A stretch of DNA of 64,000 nucleotides from Deltaproteobacteria bacterium HGW-Deltaproteobacteria-18. GTDB lineage: Bacteria > Desulfobacterota > Desulfovibrionia > Desulfovibrionales > Desulfomicrobiaceae. Both the position numbers and the translations under genes were made by a program. The notes below the pieces were generated by a model, which was not told the DNA's origin, ran no database searches, and saw only the letters and a program-made list of their open reading frames with translations. The stretch lies in NCBI GenBank assembly GCA_002841885.1, contig PHBE01000016.1, forward strand, positions 1 through 64,000. The letters run 5' to 3'. This document shows, in pieces, positions 17,617 through 27,370 of this stretch (within the stretch, counting starts at the first letter, position 1; the number at the start of each line of letters is the position of its first letter).

Positions 17617-19757
17617 ACATCATGGCATTGCAACGGACGGGCGTTTTGTTTCTCGTTCTGGTTTTTGCATGGGGCGGCGCGTCTCTTGCCGACGAATTGA
17701 AGCAGCCCACACAGGCCGAGATCGCACAGCAGGTCGTGGTGGACGACAGCATGAAGGCGGTCATGAAGTCCTTTCTCAAGGCCGGTCTGACGTACGATTC
17801 CCTCCCTGCGGGAGCCGGGGCGGAGATTCGCGCCGCGCTTGAGTACTGGAAGGGAAACAGGGACGGGCTCAAGGAGTTTGCGGGCAGGCTCGGCAAGCTG
17901 GCCGGTTCCAACCGCGAGGAGTTGCTGGATATGATCCGGAGCAAGAAACTCCGGGAGTTTGCCGTCGTCGCACTGGATGAGAGCGCCTCGGGGGCTTTTC
18001 ACAATGTCGGCCCCGACGGTCTGAAAAAGCTCGTGGCCTACAGCGGTGACGCCCTGGACGATGCCGGCGTCAGGGCTCTTGATCTTTTGAACCGGGTTGA
18101 GGATGCCATCACCGCGACAGGCAAGGTTCCCGCGCATCTGGCCAACGATCTTAAGACGGCCCTGCAACAACTCTCTCCCGAACAGCTACGGGCGGCTCGG
18201 AAACTCTTGTCCGAAAAGGGCACCAAGGCCGCGGTCAAGGATTACCTGGTCAAGAACCCCGGAGTCATCGGCACCTTTGTCGATGGTGTCTTTGTCCTGG
18301 CTTTTGACGTGCCAGCCCTTCTGGCCTTGAACGACGCCGAAGAAGCGGCAGCCAGCGCCACGGGCACGGGTTTCGGCTTTGCCGCCCAGACGGTCGGGAC
18401 CGCAGCCACCGCCGCCCTGGGAGGAGGCTTTTTGCCTGGCCTTGTGGTCAGCTGGACGAGTTCGCAGGTCAAGGAACTGGTCACGGAGATGATCATGCTC
18501 CAGTACGACCGCGCCAATGCCGCCATGAAGGCAGAGGCAGCGAACATGGAGCTGCGCATGAACGCCATTCGCGGCATGCTTAAAGTCGACGAACTGCTCA
18601 AGTCCGGCGATGTTTCCAAGGCCGCCGACTATTTGGCCAAGGTCGAACGTTACTCCATGGAACAGAATTTCCCCAACGAGGGTATTTTCGAAAAAATACA
18701 GGACTTGAAAGGCATCGTGGCCAAGGCCGAGGAACGTAGGGCCGCCAACCAGATCATCGCGCAGGCGAGGGTGCCGTACATGTACGGTTATCGGCTGGCC
18801 AGCCAGGGACGCAATCTGAGTCTGGCCCGGACGTACGTCGAGGAGGCACTGGCCGTGCTCAAGGAGGCTCTTGGTCGGCATCCCGAGCTTGAAGACAGGG
18901 TGAGTCAGGTCCAGGGGCTGATTGCGCAGATCGACAGCATGATCGCCCAGGCTCCTCCCCTGGGGCAGGCCACGGTCAGTGGGCCGGATTCGGTGGCGCC
19001 CGGAGAGGTTGCGCATTTCGAGGTCAGTCTGACCGGCGGCATCCCCGACTACCAGCCGGTGGACATGAGCGGCCACGGATTGTCCACAGGCGCAGTATAT
19101 TACTGGGAGGCCCCGGCAGAACCGGGCGTGCAGACCGTTTTGTTCAGGATTCGGGACGATTCGGGAAAGATTGCCGAGGTGTCCAAGGACGTGGAGGTTG
19201 TCGGCGAGGTGCAGGGCTCGGAAGTAACTGGCGAGATATGGGAAATCTTGAAGCATACGCCGAAAATGAGAATCACCATGCCGCTCAAAACGTTCGAAAT
19301 GATCATCACCCCCGGCGGAAGAATCACTTTTCCCGTGGACTACAAGCAGGGGGATTTCCAGATAAAGGGCACGGGCGTCGTGACGCTGTCCAAAGACGGA
19401 CGAATGATCGAACTCTTGAGCATGGATACCGAAAGCATCGACATCAAATCCGGGGAGGTCTGGGGACAGGAAGAGTTGCGGGTCGGTCCTTTTAAACTGC
19501 ACACTGCTGACAAGAAAAATCATGACGCTCCATCTTCCGTAACCAATGCCTACAGACTTTACTATGTCTATGCTTCCGAATTCAAAGAAGACAGAGGCAC
19601 TCTGCGCATAGGAGAAGCGGAATTCGGGTACGACAGCAGCAACAACTTCGTTAAACAGGGTTTCAAATGGCATGAAGTGCAACGGCTTGACACCTCATCC
19701 AGTTACTACTCACACTTCGAGACGATATATTTTCATTTCCTGGAGAATGAAGAATAA
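17613..19757 (+). CDS. secreted helical/Ig-like protein of unknown function
   Basis: The protein has 714 residues; ATG overlaps the previous stop by four bases. A Sec signal (cleavage near SLA-DE, about residue 26) precedes a long helical region. A glycine/alanine-rich hydrophobic stretch (about residues 252-280) could insert in a membrane. Charged helices resembling TPR-like packing follow (about 300-445), then an Ig-like domain (about 450-530) beginning ATVSGPDSVAPGEVAHFEV. The C-terminal beta-rich domain is of unknown type. The combination of a glycine-rich hydrophobic segment, helices and Ig-like domain also appears in the 2683-residue protein, so the two may be distant functional analogues. 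Confidence 0.7.
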   Translation: MNIMALQRTGVLFLVLVFAWGGASLADELKQPTQAEIAQQVVVDDSMKAVMKSFLKAGLTYDSLPAGAGAEIRAALEYWKGNRDGLKEFAGRLGKLAGSNREELLDMIRSKKLREFAVVALDESASGAFHNVGPDGLKKLVAYSGDALDDAGVRALDLLNRVEDAITATGKVPAHLANDLKTALQQLSPEQLRAARKLLSEKGTKAAVKDYLVKNPGVIGTFVDGVFVLAFDVPALLALNDAEEAAASATGTGFGFAAQTVGTAATAALGGGFLPGLVVSWTSSQVKELVTEMIMLQYDRANAAMKAEAANMELRMNAIRGMLKVDELLKSGDVSKAADYLAKVERYSMEQNFPNEGIFEKIQDLKGIVAKAEERRAANQIIAQARVPYMYGYRLASQGRNLSLARTYVEEALAVLKEALGRHPELEDRVSQVQGLIAQIDSMIAQAPPLGQATVSGPDSVAPGEVAHFEVSLTGGIPDYQPVDMSGHGLSTGAVYYWEAPAEPGVQTVLFRIRDDSGKIAEVSKDVEVVGEVQGSEVTGEIWEILKHTPKMRITMPLKTFEMIITPGGRITFPVDYKQGDFQIKGTGVVTLSKDGRMIELLSMDTESIDIKSGEVWGQEELRVGPFKLHTADKKNHDAPSSVTNAYRLYYVYASEFKEDRGTLRIGEAEFGYDSSNNFVKQGFKWHEVQRLDTSSSYYSHFETIYFHFLENEE

Positions 19758-19780
19758 GTATTGATCATCAAGGAGGAAGG

Positions 19781-22441
19781 ATGAGACGAGTTCTCATGGT
19801 ACAGTTATTGGCAGTATCGATGTTCGGGATGATTTCGTGTCTGTTATGTACGACCTACGGTGTCGCCTTCGCCGCCACCGTCGAGATCGCCACCGGACCG
19901 GACGGGCTCCTGCAGATGGAACAGCAGGGCAAGGTCACGGTCCGCGCCCTGCGCGGCTGGGGGCGGTTGCCGGACACGTACATGAAACTGGCTCAGCAGC
20001 TTCGCCAAGAGGCAGGTCTCGACCTCCTGGGAGCCGACCTTGATCAGGTCCGGCAGTGGAGCACCGACCCGGCTCTGGCGCAGTTCGGAGCGGAACTGGT
20101 GAAACTGGGCGCCTTCATGGAGGGCGGAGAGCATCTCGACTGGTCGCCGCCCGTGCCGGGCGCTTCCGTGCCCGCCGGCACCCTCGTGCGCAGTGGGGGG
20201 ACGCGCTGGGCCCAGACTGCGGATGGACCCGTCGAAGGCCCGAGCGACGCACAGGCCGAGCCCGCACAAGTTGAACCTGTCCAGGCCGAGTCCGCCCAGG
20301 ATGAGCCTGTCCAGGCCGAACCCGCTCAGGCTGAGTCCGTCCAGAGTGAGCCTGTTCAGGCCGAGCCTGCCCAGGGAAGTGGCACGGATACAACGGCCTC
20401 CATGCTTCCGGTTGCCCCGAGCGATGCGGGGCCGGGGGATGGCGTGGAGTTTTCCATCAATGACCAGGTTGCGGGAACGTACAGGGTCAAGCTCCAGGCG
20501 GAGGGCCTCACTGTCGTTGGACCGCAGGACGATCCCTATTTCCAGCGGCGTTTACAGGCCATGCTGCCAGGGGCTTCGGTCGTTCAAGAGGGGGAGAAGC
20601 GCTATTTCGACAAGCTGTCCGAGTATCTCAGCGTCAAACCCGTGCTTGAAAAAGACACTCCATATAGCCTTGTCCTCGGGTTCGCCACTCCGGACACTCC
20701 GGTTGTCATCCGCGTCGACGCTCCCGATAATCCCGAGATTCCCTTGAGCGAGCAAGATATTCGGGACAGGGTCTCCTACCGCGTGACCGGCAAGTCGGTT
20801 TATGTCTATCGGCACGATGACGCCAACGGCGATGCCGAAATCGGCTTCGAAGAGAGCAGGGATGGCGAGGTGCGCTGGACCCCCCGTATCGACCCCGACA
20901 CCGATCGCCCTGTAGGGCCGCGTGTCCTTGGCATATATATGTCTTACCGGGTCAAGAAATTCATCGGAGACAACCAACTGGGCACCCTCAGTACCAGCCA
21001 GCACCGCATTGGCTGGGTCGTGGTGGCCATGCCGGGCGATGTGTACGAGCATGAAGGGGCGCTGTACGCCGTGGGCCAGGAAGAGTCCCTGACCGCCAAG
21101 GGAACGTCCGGTCCGGTTCCTGCACCGGAAAAGTTTGATTTCGAGCTTTCACAGCACGCCCTGGACTCGGGATCTATCAAACTGTCCGAAGACTTGCGCC
21201 ACGCGGCCTGGGTCGAGGGTGAGAAAGAAGGAAAAAAACGTGTTGTCGTCAACGGTGTCCCTGGGAAATGGTACGATGACGTCAAGGGATACGGCATGCA
21301 GTTCTCGTCCGGAGCCGAAACCTTCTGCTTCCAGGCGGAATTCGGGGACAAGGAACTCCCTGTCTGTAACGGCGCTGACGGCTCCCTCTTCGATGACCTT
21401 GAGTTTCTGGAGATGAGCGACGACGGGGCCCATGTGCTGGTGGCAGGCAGTGTGGACGGCATGTACCGCGTATATCTTGACGGCAAGCAGGTGCGTGAGA
21501 CTCCCAACCGCATGTGGGAAGGAGCCGTGGCCCGGAACGGAAAGGGCGCCTGGATCGAGCGGGGGCGCGATCCTCAGACGGGCACCGAGTTCGCCATGGT
21601 CGTAACAACCGACGGTTCCGAGGGGCAGAAGTATCCGGCGATTCACGGCAACCCGCTCTTCACGCAGAATCGCGCCGAACTCTACTACATCGCCGAAAAA
21701 GAGGGTGGAGACCGCTTTCTGGTGCGTGATGGAGAAGAACTGAAGCCCACCATGGGCTCCGGCTACAAGTTCACGGTGACCCCCGACAGCGCCTATTACG
21801 CCTATGTCGCGCAGTCCGACATGGTGAGGTCAATGGTCATTAACGGGCAGATCGGCCCGGATTTCAGTTCCATCTGGGATCCGGCCACCTTCAGCGTCGA
21901 CGGCCAGCGGCACATCTATTCGGCCAAGAAGGGAGAGGAGGCTTTTCTGGTGGTCGATGGCCTGATCGTTTCCCACGGCTTCGGAGCGCTCAAAAGCGTC
22001 GTCGGTGAAAGCTTCAGTCCCGACGGTAGCCGATGGGCTGCGGGCTTTGAACTGAGTGACGAGGAATATGTTGTTGTTGTGGACGGCAAGGAGGTCGGCC
22101 GCGGTCAGGGCTCGCCCGCGCGCATCGTCTTCAGCCCCGATGGGACCAGGGTGGCCTGGCTGGAGAAGCAGAAGAACTCCTCGCGCGCATACCTCGACGG
22201 CAAGGCCGGGCCGGAGGTGCGGGACATCTTTGACGGGGAACCTCCGCAGTTCAGCCCCGACGGGCAGCATCTGGTCTACTTCACCCGCGACAAGGACAAG
22301 AAAATGCATATTGTCGTGTTCGGCGGCGAGGACCGCGTCCATGACATTATTCCCCCTCGCGCGGTGTTCGTGGACGGTGCCCTCGAGTACCTGGCCATCG
22401 ACGGGACGCACTTCCGGCGCGAGAGCATTTCCCTGGATTGA
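19781..22441 (+). CDS. secreted TVRAL-domain beta-propeller protein
   Basis: The protein has 886 residues. An export signal (MISCLLCTTYGVAFA-ATVE) precedes the TVRAL module (about residues 36-110). A low-complexity spacer of eight AEPxQ-type pentapeptides follows, then a domain of ~200 residues. The second half is a beta-propeller of 'FSPDG'-type blades (ESFSPDGSRWAAGFE, IVFSPDGTRVAWLE, PQFSPDGQHLVYFT), as in TolB/DPP-IV-like proteins, but with no C-terminal hydrolase. AAGGAGGAAGG just upstream of the ATG gives a strong ribosome site. An intrinsic terminator follows ten bases after the stop. Confidence 0.78.
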   Translation: MRRVLMVQLLAVSMFGMISCLLCTTYGVAFAATVEIATGPDGLLQMEQQGKVTVRALRGWGRLPDTYMKLAQQLRQEAGLDLLGADLDQVRQWSTDPALAQFGAELVKLGAFMEGGEHLDWSPPVPGASVPAGTLVRSGGTRWAQTADGPVEGPSDAQAEPAQVEPVQAESAQDEPVQAEPAQAESVQSEPVQAEPAQGSGTDTTASMLPVAPSDAGPGDGVEFSINDQVAGTYRVKLQAEGLTVVGPQDDPYFQRRLQAMLPGASVVQEGEKRYFDKLSEYLSVKPVLEKDTPYSLVLGFATPDTPVVIRVDAPDNPEIPLSEQDIRDRVSYRVTGKSVYVYRHDDANGDAEIGFEESRDGEVRWTPRIDPDTDRPVGPRVLGIYMSYRVKKFIGDNQLGTLSTSQHRIGWVVVAMPGDVYEHEGALYAVGQEESLTAKGTSGPVPAPEKFDFELSQHALDSGSIKLSEDLRHAAWVEGEKEGKKRVVVNGVPGKWYDDVKGYGMQFSSGAETFCFQAEFGDKELPVCNGADGSLFDDLEFLEMSDDGAHVLVAGSVDGMYRVYLDGKQVRETPNRMWEGAVARNGKGAWIERGRDPQTGTEFAMVVTTDGSEGQKYPAIHGNPLFTQNRAELYYIAEKEGGDRFLVRDGEELKPTMGSGYKFTVTPDSAYYAYVAQSDMVRSMVINGQIGPDFSSIWDPATFSVDGQRHIYSAKKGEEAFLVVDGLIVSHGFGALKSVVGESFSPDGSRWAAGFELSDEEYVVVVDGKEVGRGQGSPARIVFSPDGTRVAWLEKQKNSSRAYLDGKAGPEVRDIFDGEPPQFSPDGQHLVYFTRDKDKKMHIVVFGGEDRVHDIIPPRAVFVDGALEYLAIDGTHFRRESISLD
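20255..20374 (+). repeat. 15-bp tandem repeat, 8 units
   Basis: Eight in-frame 15-base units encode pentapeptides of the form (A/V/D/S)E(P/S)(A/V)Q. They form a flexible acidic linker between the TVRAL module and the downstream domains. Units are diverged at DNA level. Confidence 0.9.
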
Positions 22442-22450
22442 ACAGACATG

Positions 22451-22480
22451 GCCCGCTCCTTGATCAGGAACGGGCTTTTT
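22451..22480 (+). terminator. intrinsic terminator
   Basis: The stem GCCCGCTCC / GGAACGGGC has one mismatch and a TTGATCA loop, and is followed directly by TTTTT. It sits ten bases after the stop of the propeller gene and 20 bases before the start of the next gene, so the 22501 gene is partly insulated. Confidence 0.8.
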
Positions 22481-22500
22481 CATTGAACACAGGAGGTGGC

Positions 22501-23109
22501 ATGGCTGTGGAAAAAAGAGCTTCGGCCAAAAAGCATTCTTCGGGAACGGCCCCGCTGACTCCAGAGCAGACAAAGGACTGGATGCAGACCTACAGACGGC
22601 ACTCGCGCATCTACGCCTGGGGCTTTTTTGCCCTGCTCATGCCCGTGATCCTGGGCGTGGTCTGGTGGGAAATGGGGGAGATAAACGAGGACGTGCTTTA
22701 TTCCTTCGGTTTCGCGGCCGTGGTGACGTTTCTCCTGGCCAAATGGTCCCGCAAGCAGACGGCGAAAAGCTGGGTCGGGGTAGTGGAGGAACTGTTCATG
22801 AAAAAGGTGCGCGTGCGCCGTGACGGGGACCAGCACGACGATATTTCCTACAAGCCCATGGCCAGGATCAGGACCGACAACGGGAAAAAAAACACCCAGC
22901 ATCTCTCGCAGGAACTGTTCGAGTATTTCCGGCCCGGTGACAGGGTTTTCAAGGTCTCGGGCCTGGATGTTCCGGAGAAGGTCACACTGGACGGCGACCG
23001 CCGAGTCTGCCTGGCCTGCGGCAGCCTCTACGGCCAGGGACGCGGCACATGCCCCCGCTGCCGGGCGCCCGAGCCTGACCACGAGACTCTGGTGCGTCTG
23101 GCCGGGTAA
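22501..23109 (+). CDS. membrane protein with C-terminal zinc ribbon
   Basis: The protein has 202 residues. A basic N-terminus is followed by two closely spaced transmembrane helices (about 37-57 and 67-82), a soluble domain, and a four-cysteine zinc ribbon CLACGSLYGQGRGTCPRC (about 171-188). CAGGAGG upstream supports the ATG at 22501. Both termini are predicted cytoplasmic. It is the last plus-strand gene before the convergent 1313-residue protein gene. The function is unknown. A membrane-tethered zinc ribbon could be regulatory or could bind an inner-membrane partner. Confidence 0.7.
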   Translation: MAVEKRASAKKHSSGTAPLTPEQTKDWMQTYRRHSRIYAWGFFALLMPVILGVVWWEMGEINEDVLYSFGFAAVVTFLLAKWSRKQTAKSWVGVVEELFMKKVRVRRDGDQHDDISYKPMARIRTDNGKKNTQHLSQELFEYFRPGDRVFKVSGLDVPEKVTLDGDRRVCLACGSLYGQGRGTCPRCRAPEPDHETLVRLAG

Positions 23110-23130
23110 AGTGACCCGCAGCGCAGAAAA

Positions 23131-23172
23131 AGGCCGGGACCGCGTGAAGCGGCGCCCGGCCTGTCTTTTTTT
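23131..23172. terminator. bidirectional terminator between convergent genes
   Basis: AGGCCGGG and CCCGGCCT arms form the stem, with inner CCGC/GCGG pairing. T-runs lie on the plus strand (23166-23172) and A-runs before the stem (23127-23131), so it can stop transcription from both sides. Confidence 0.9.
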
Positions 23173-23189
23173 GCACTTTGGGCAAACCC

Positions 23190-26100
23190 TCAGGACTTGC
23201 CGAACTTGATCAGCGACTCCAGGAAGTTGCGCAGGTCGTGCGTCACTTCGAGCGAGCTTTTGCCGCCCGAGAGCAGGCGGATGCGGCGGTCGCCCTCCAA
23301 GGGGTTGATGCGGCCCGCGCCCATGCCCTCCAGGACTTCGTTCATCTTCTCCCAGTAATTCTTGTGCTTCATGAAGGCCTCGTAATTGGCCTTGTCCGTC
23401 TTTGGCGGGACCTTCTCGTTCATGAGGGGCAGCAGGCGCTTCTGGCATTCCTTGGATGTGCTGCGCGCTATCTCCACATGCTTTTCGATGCGGCTGAAGT
23501 TCTCGTCGCCGCGCAGGTGGTCGCCTTTGTACTGGTTCACGTCGGCGGACTGCCCTGCCCAAGCCTTGTTTGCTCGCAGGACGCCGTTTTTTTCGATAAG
23601 GGCCAGGTCCTTGTATGCCTCCTGGTGTGATCCCGTTGTCACCGTTTCCCAGGAACGACCGGGGTTCTGTCCCGTGACTTCCGTGAAGGACTCGTCCCAT
23701 TTTTTCTGGGCCTCGGCCTGCCACAGGCTCTCGGGCACGGGGCGGCCGTTCTTTTTGGGTGCGATAGGCAGCCCGTTTTCGTCGAACTTGACCTGCCGGG
23801 CGATGTCGTAGTCCGTGTTGACGCTCTTGCCGCTGCCGGCGTTGCGGATGGGGGCGAGGCCCTCGCGGTCCCACTCGGCGTCCATCTTTTCATGGAAGCG
23901 CTTCTGCACGCGGTTGTGGACCCGGTCCATGCTGTTCACGAAGCGCTTGACCATCTCCTTGTTCTTCGGACTGCGCTGGTGTGACTTCATGATCATCTTG
24001 GCCTGGGGTGAGGCGTGTATACTGGTCGAGTGGACGTCGAGCTCGCGCAGGATCTTCTTGATCTCCGTGGGTGGAGCCTTGTCCCTGCGGGCCTGCTGCA
24101 GCTTGTTGAAGGTTTTTTTGTAGGTGGTGACCCGCAACCGGGCGTCGGCTATCTGCTCTTTGTAGGTCTGTCGTTCGGCTTCGGTCAGGGGCCGGTTGAA
24201 GCCGTCGTCGGGCACGCCTGCAGGTTTGACCTTGGCCGTCGCTTTTGAAACCTGAACTTCGGGGGCCCCGGCCTTGCCCGCCGATGCCTTGGGAGCGGCG
24301 CCCGGCGCGTCGGCGCGAGCGCCCCCACGGCCCTTCACGGCCCCATAGCCCCGGGACACTCCATTGGCCACGAACCCCATGGCCTTGTCCATGACGATGC
24401 CCTTGGCGACTTCCCAGCCCGCACCCTTGAAACCTTCCTCCCAGCCGCCGCCACTCTCCACAGCGGCCTCGAAGCCCCGGTAGCCGTCCACGGCGATGCC
24501 GGTGAGCTGGTTGTAGGAACCGCCCACACGCAGGAAGGCTTCCTTGGGGCCTCCCTCGATGTAGCCGACCGCGCCCTGGTAGACCCGGTTCACGGCCGGA
24601 CCGCCGACGAAGGACAGGACCATGAGGGACTTGTCGGCGTAGCTTTTGGTCGTCTCGGCCGTCTGCAGGCAGGTGTCGGCCCACTCGGCGTCGGCGTCGG
24701 CCTTTTTCTTTTCGCCTTCCCAGTGGCCCGTGGCCACCCCGTAAACCTCCTTGATGACCTCCGAGGCCTTGGCCGTGTCCGTGGCCGTCATGACCTCGGG
24801 GCTGAAGCCCTTGGCCACGATCGCGCGCACTTTTTCCGCCTTGTCGTAGGGCAGGGAGTCGGCCATGGACAGGGCCTTCTTCATGGCCCGGTCGACCTTC
24901 TCCATCTTGCGCTGGTCTTCGGCGATGTTCTGGATGAACTGGCTGCGGGCGAAATCGTCCCACGCGGAGCGGGTGTGCACGATGACGCCTGTCTTGAGGG
25001 TCTCGATGCGGTCCTGTTCGGACTGGAGGTTGGCTTTGGCATTGAGGACGCGCATCTCCAGGTCGTGACGGCGGTCGGGGTTGGTCTCTCTCGCGATTTC
25101 CTCGATATCCTTGTCCATGTTGCGTTGGATGATGGCCACGTTGGCCGAGTGGAATTCTATGGCCTCCTGGTCGATGACGCGCCGCTCCTCGGCGGGCTGG
25201 TCGTCGACGATGTGCAGGGGAGTGTCTTCAGGGCCGATTTCGGCCTCGGGTTCCTGCGCTTCCTTGGCTTCTTCCTTTTTCTCTTCCGGGGCCTTCTTCT
25301 CTTCCTGAGACTTCTGCTTTGCGGCCGCCGACTCGGCTACCTGCTGCGGGGCACCGCCACCCACCAGCGCGTCGAACTGTTTCAGGCGGGCCTCTTCGGA
25401 GTCGGGCAGCTTTTCACCCATGGAAGCCCACTTTACGGCGGCGGCATGGAAGGATTCGCGCATGCGGTAATGGGCCAGGGCTTCCTGAATGGGCGAGTCG
25501 TTCAGTGCGTGGCCGATGCCCGCTCCGAGGGTCTCCTTCAGTTGCGCATCGGGATCTTCTATGAGCTTGGCCGCTTCCAGGCGTTCTGCGCGAATGCGGT
25601 CGTTCTTGATGCGCGCCTCCTCGAACAGGTCACTCGAGAGCTCGGAAAATTCCGGGAACGCACCGCCCGTGTAGCGCTGGGCGTGGAGAACCCATGGCTC
25701 CCCGTCCTCGTCCGTGAATGTGTAATTGATCGTATCGCCTTCGATGCCCGAGAGTATCTCGATGCTGGCCAGGTCGATACCCTCGACGTAGCCGTACTCC
25801 TTTTCGTCGTAGGTGCCCGTGTCCAGGGCGATTCCGGAATATTTCCCTGGCTCTCCAAGGGAGTAGATCAGGAAATGGTAGGGCTGGTGCTTGATGGCGC
25901 CGCCGTCCTTCCCCACGAAGTTGTTGGGATGGATGATGTACCCGACCCACTCGCCTTCGGGTCCCGGCTGTTCCACAAGGCTGCGCAGGAAATCCTTGGC
26001 GCTCTTGTACTGCTTCTGGCCTTCGGCCATGAGAGTCTTGCCGTCGGGCGGATTGCCCAGAGCGACCAGTTCGGCCACGACCTCGTCCAGGCGCTTCTGG

Positions 26101-27131
26101 CAGGACAGGATCGTGTTGCGGTGCTGCCGGGCAAGGGTCATGGCGTCCATGGCCAGGGCCGGGTCGTCGGCTTCGGACGCCCAGGCGATCTGCTCCATGG
26201 CCTCTTCGAGGCGGGCGGCGGCCTCGGCCACGGCGCCGCGCAGGGACAGGAACTCGCCCAAGAGCGGGTTGAACCTGTTCAGGTAGTCCACGGCGTCTGG
26301 GGAGGGGTACTGGCGCAGCACGCCCCAGGTCTTGCGGAAGGATTCTTCATCCGCCTCGGACATGGGGCCGTAAACCATGCGCATGCCCTCCATGGCCGCA
26401 GCCACGGCTCCGTCCCACTGGGTCGGGGTCAGAACGTTAATGTCCAGGAAAGGTGCGGATTTCATGGGCGGCAGGGCGGCCGGTTCAACGTTTGAGGCTG
26501 TGAAGGTCACGCCGCCTGTCCGGGCAACGGAGTTGTCCTGGCTCGGCGCGGAGTCGTCATCCTGTGCAGGGAATTCCGGGACCTCTTCGGCTAGAATCGC
26601 GGCCAGTTCCGCCTCCAGGGCTTCGTCGTTGCCCGGGTCGCTTTCCGTGAGGCCTGCGGTCATCTCCTCCCCGCTGCCTCCGGCAGCTTCGACCGCCCCA
26701 GTCTTGCGCATGGCCTCGGCGACTCGGCCCAGGCTGTCGCGCTCCGCAGGCGAGAGCGTCGCGCCGTGTTCCTGCAGTATGGCTGCGAGTTGCTCGGGCG
26801 TGGCCCCCAGCACGTCGATGCCCTTGGCGCGCAACCCGCTAAGAGGTGCCATGTCGGCGGCCGGGATGCGCCCGTATCCGACCAGGGCCCGGACCGTCAG
26901 GGCGTTCTTTTCGGCCAGGCCGCGCAGGGCCGCATCCGCTCCGGCTGTCTGGGAGACTGCAGCTGCGGAATCGGTCCCTTGCGAAATGGAGGCGGCTGAA
27001 GCTGCCGTTGCCGTTTCGGAACTTTTTCCACTTTGCCCGTAAGCCGTGGCGGCGCTGAAGATGCAGAAGAGGCACAGAAAGAGTGTGGCACGAAAGCTGG
27101 CCCCTGCTTGAACGCAATTTAACGTGATCAT
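23190..27131 (-). CDS. large secreted TVRAL-domain protein, possible NTase-like C-terminus
   Basis: The protein has 1313 residues with an export signal ending AYG-QSG. The TVRAL module is at about residues 66-145. Helical regions follow, with a beta domain near 385-470 and a highly charged KE-rich linker (about 600-640). A glycine-rich hydrophobic stretch lies near 840-930. The C-terminal ~210 residues carry GSGKSVNTDYDIA (NTDYD near 1104-1108), which looks like the G-S...D-x-D signature of nucleotidyltransferase folds or of C-terminal domains of polymorphic exported proteins. That assignment is speculative. It is convergent to the main block and divergent from the 2683-residue protein gene, sharing a ~240-base AT-rich promoter region with it. 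Confidence 0.7.
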   Translation of the reverse strand: MITLNCVQAGASFRATLFLCLFCIFSAATAYGQSGKSSETATAASAASISQGTDSAAAVSQTAGADAALRGLAEKNALTVRALVGYGRIPAADMAPLSGLRAKGIDVLGATPEQLAAILQEHGATLSPAERDSLGRVAEAMRKTGAVEAAGGSGEEMTAGLTESDPGNDEALEAELAAILAEEVPEFPAQDDDSAPSQDNSVARTGGVTFTASNVEPAALPPMKSAPFLDINVLTPTQWDGAVAAAMEGMRMVYGPMSEADEESFRKTWGVLRQYPSPDAVDYLNRFNPLLGEFLSLRGAVAEAAARLEEAMEQIAWASEADDPALAMDAMTLARQHRNTILSCQKRLDEVVAELVALGNPPDGKTLMAEGQKQYKSAKDFLRSLVEQPGPEGEWVGYIIHPNNFVGKDGGAIKHQPYHFLIYSLGEPGKYSGIALDTGTYDEKEYGYVEGIDLASIEILSGIEGDTINYTFTDEDGEPWVLHAQRYTGGAFPEFSELSSDLFEEARIKNDRIRAERLEAAKLIEDPDAQLKETLGAGIGHALNDSPIQEALAHYRMRESFHAAAVKWASMGEKLPDSEEARLKQFDALVGGGAPQQVAESAAAKQKSQEEKKAPEEKKEEAKEAQEPEAEIGPEDTPLHIVDDQPAEERRVIDQEAIEFHSANVAIIQRNMDKDIEEIARETNPDRRHDLEMRVLNAKANLQSEQDRIETLKTGVIVHTRSAWDDFARSQFIQNIAEDQRKMEKVDRAMKKALSMADSLPYDKAEKVRAIVAKGFSPEVMTATDTAKASEVIKEVYGVATGHWEGEKKKADADAEWADTCLQTAETTKSYADKSLMVLSFVGGPAVNRVYQGAVGYIEGGPKEAFLRVGGSYNQLTGIAVDGYRGFEAAVESGGGWEEGFKGAGWEVAKGIVMDKAMGFVANGVSRGYGAVKGRGGARADAPGAAPKASAGKAGAPEVQVSKATAKVKPAGVPDDGFNRPLTEAERQTYKEQIADARLRVTTYKKTFNKLQQARRDKAPPTEIKKILRELDVHSTSIHASPQAKMIMKSHQRSPKNKEMVKRFVNSMDRVHNRVQKRFHEKMDAEWDREGLAPIRNAGSGKSVNTDYDIARQVKFDENGLPIAPKKNGRPVPESLWQAEAQKKWDESFTEVTGQNPGRSWETVTTGSHQEAYKDLALIEKNGVLRANKAWAGQSADVNQYKGDHLRGDENFSRIEKHVEIARSTSKECQKRLLPLMNEKVPPKTDKANYEAFMKHKNYWEKMNEVLEGMGAGRINPLEGDRRIRLLSGGKSSLEVTHDLRNFLESLIKFGKS

Positions 27132-27370
27132 GCGGCGTTGACTCCGGATAAGCTGTTTTAATTATTTAATTTTTATTTATATATAAGTTTGCGTAAAATT
27201 GCAATTGCCCTTGCGTCGAGAGTGCTTCGATACAGTCACGAACTTGCCCGATGCAGTTTTTGCAGATACCTTGAAAAACGATTTTCAGCTTCTTGCATCT
27301 TTTGTTTTCCATACTGATTGACGTTCGAGCACGATTAGCTTCGGTAATTCACCATTCTCCCGGAGGATCC
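27132..27370. promoter_or_regulatory. divergent promoter region with palindrome
   Basis: This AT-rich region separates two divergently transcribed large genes. It contains the perfect inverted repeat TGAAAA-ACGA-TTTTCA at 27272-27287, a plausible operator for a dimeric regulator. The CCGGAGG at about 27359 is the ribosome site for the plus-strand gene. No -35/-10 pair is convincing enough to name. Confidence 0.5.
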
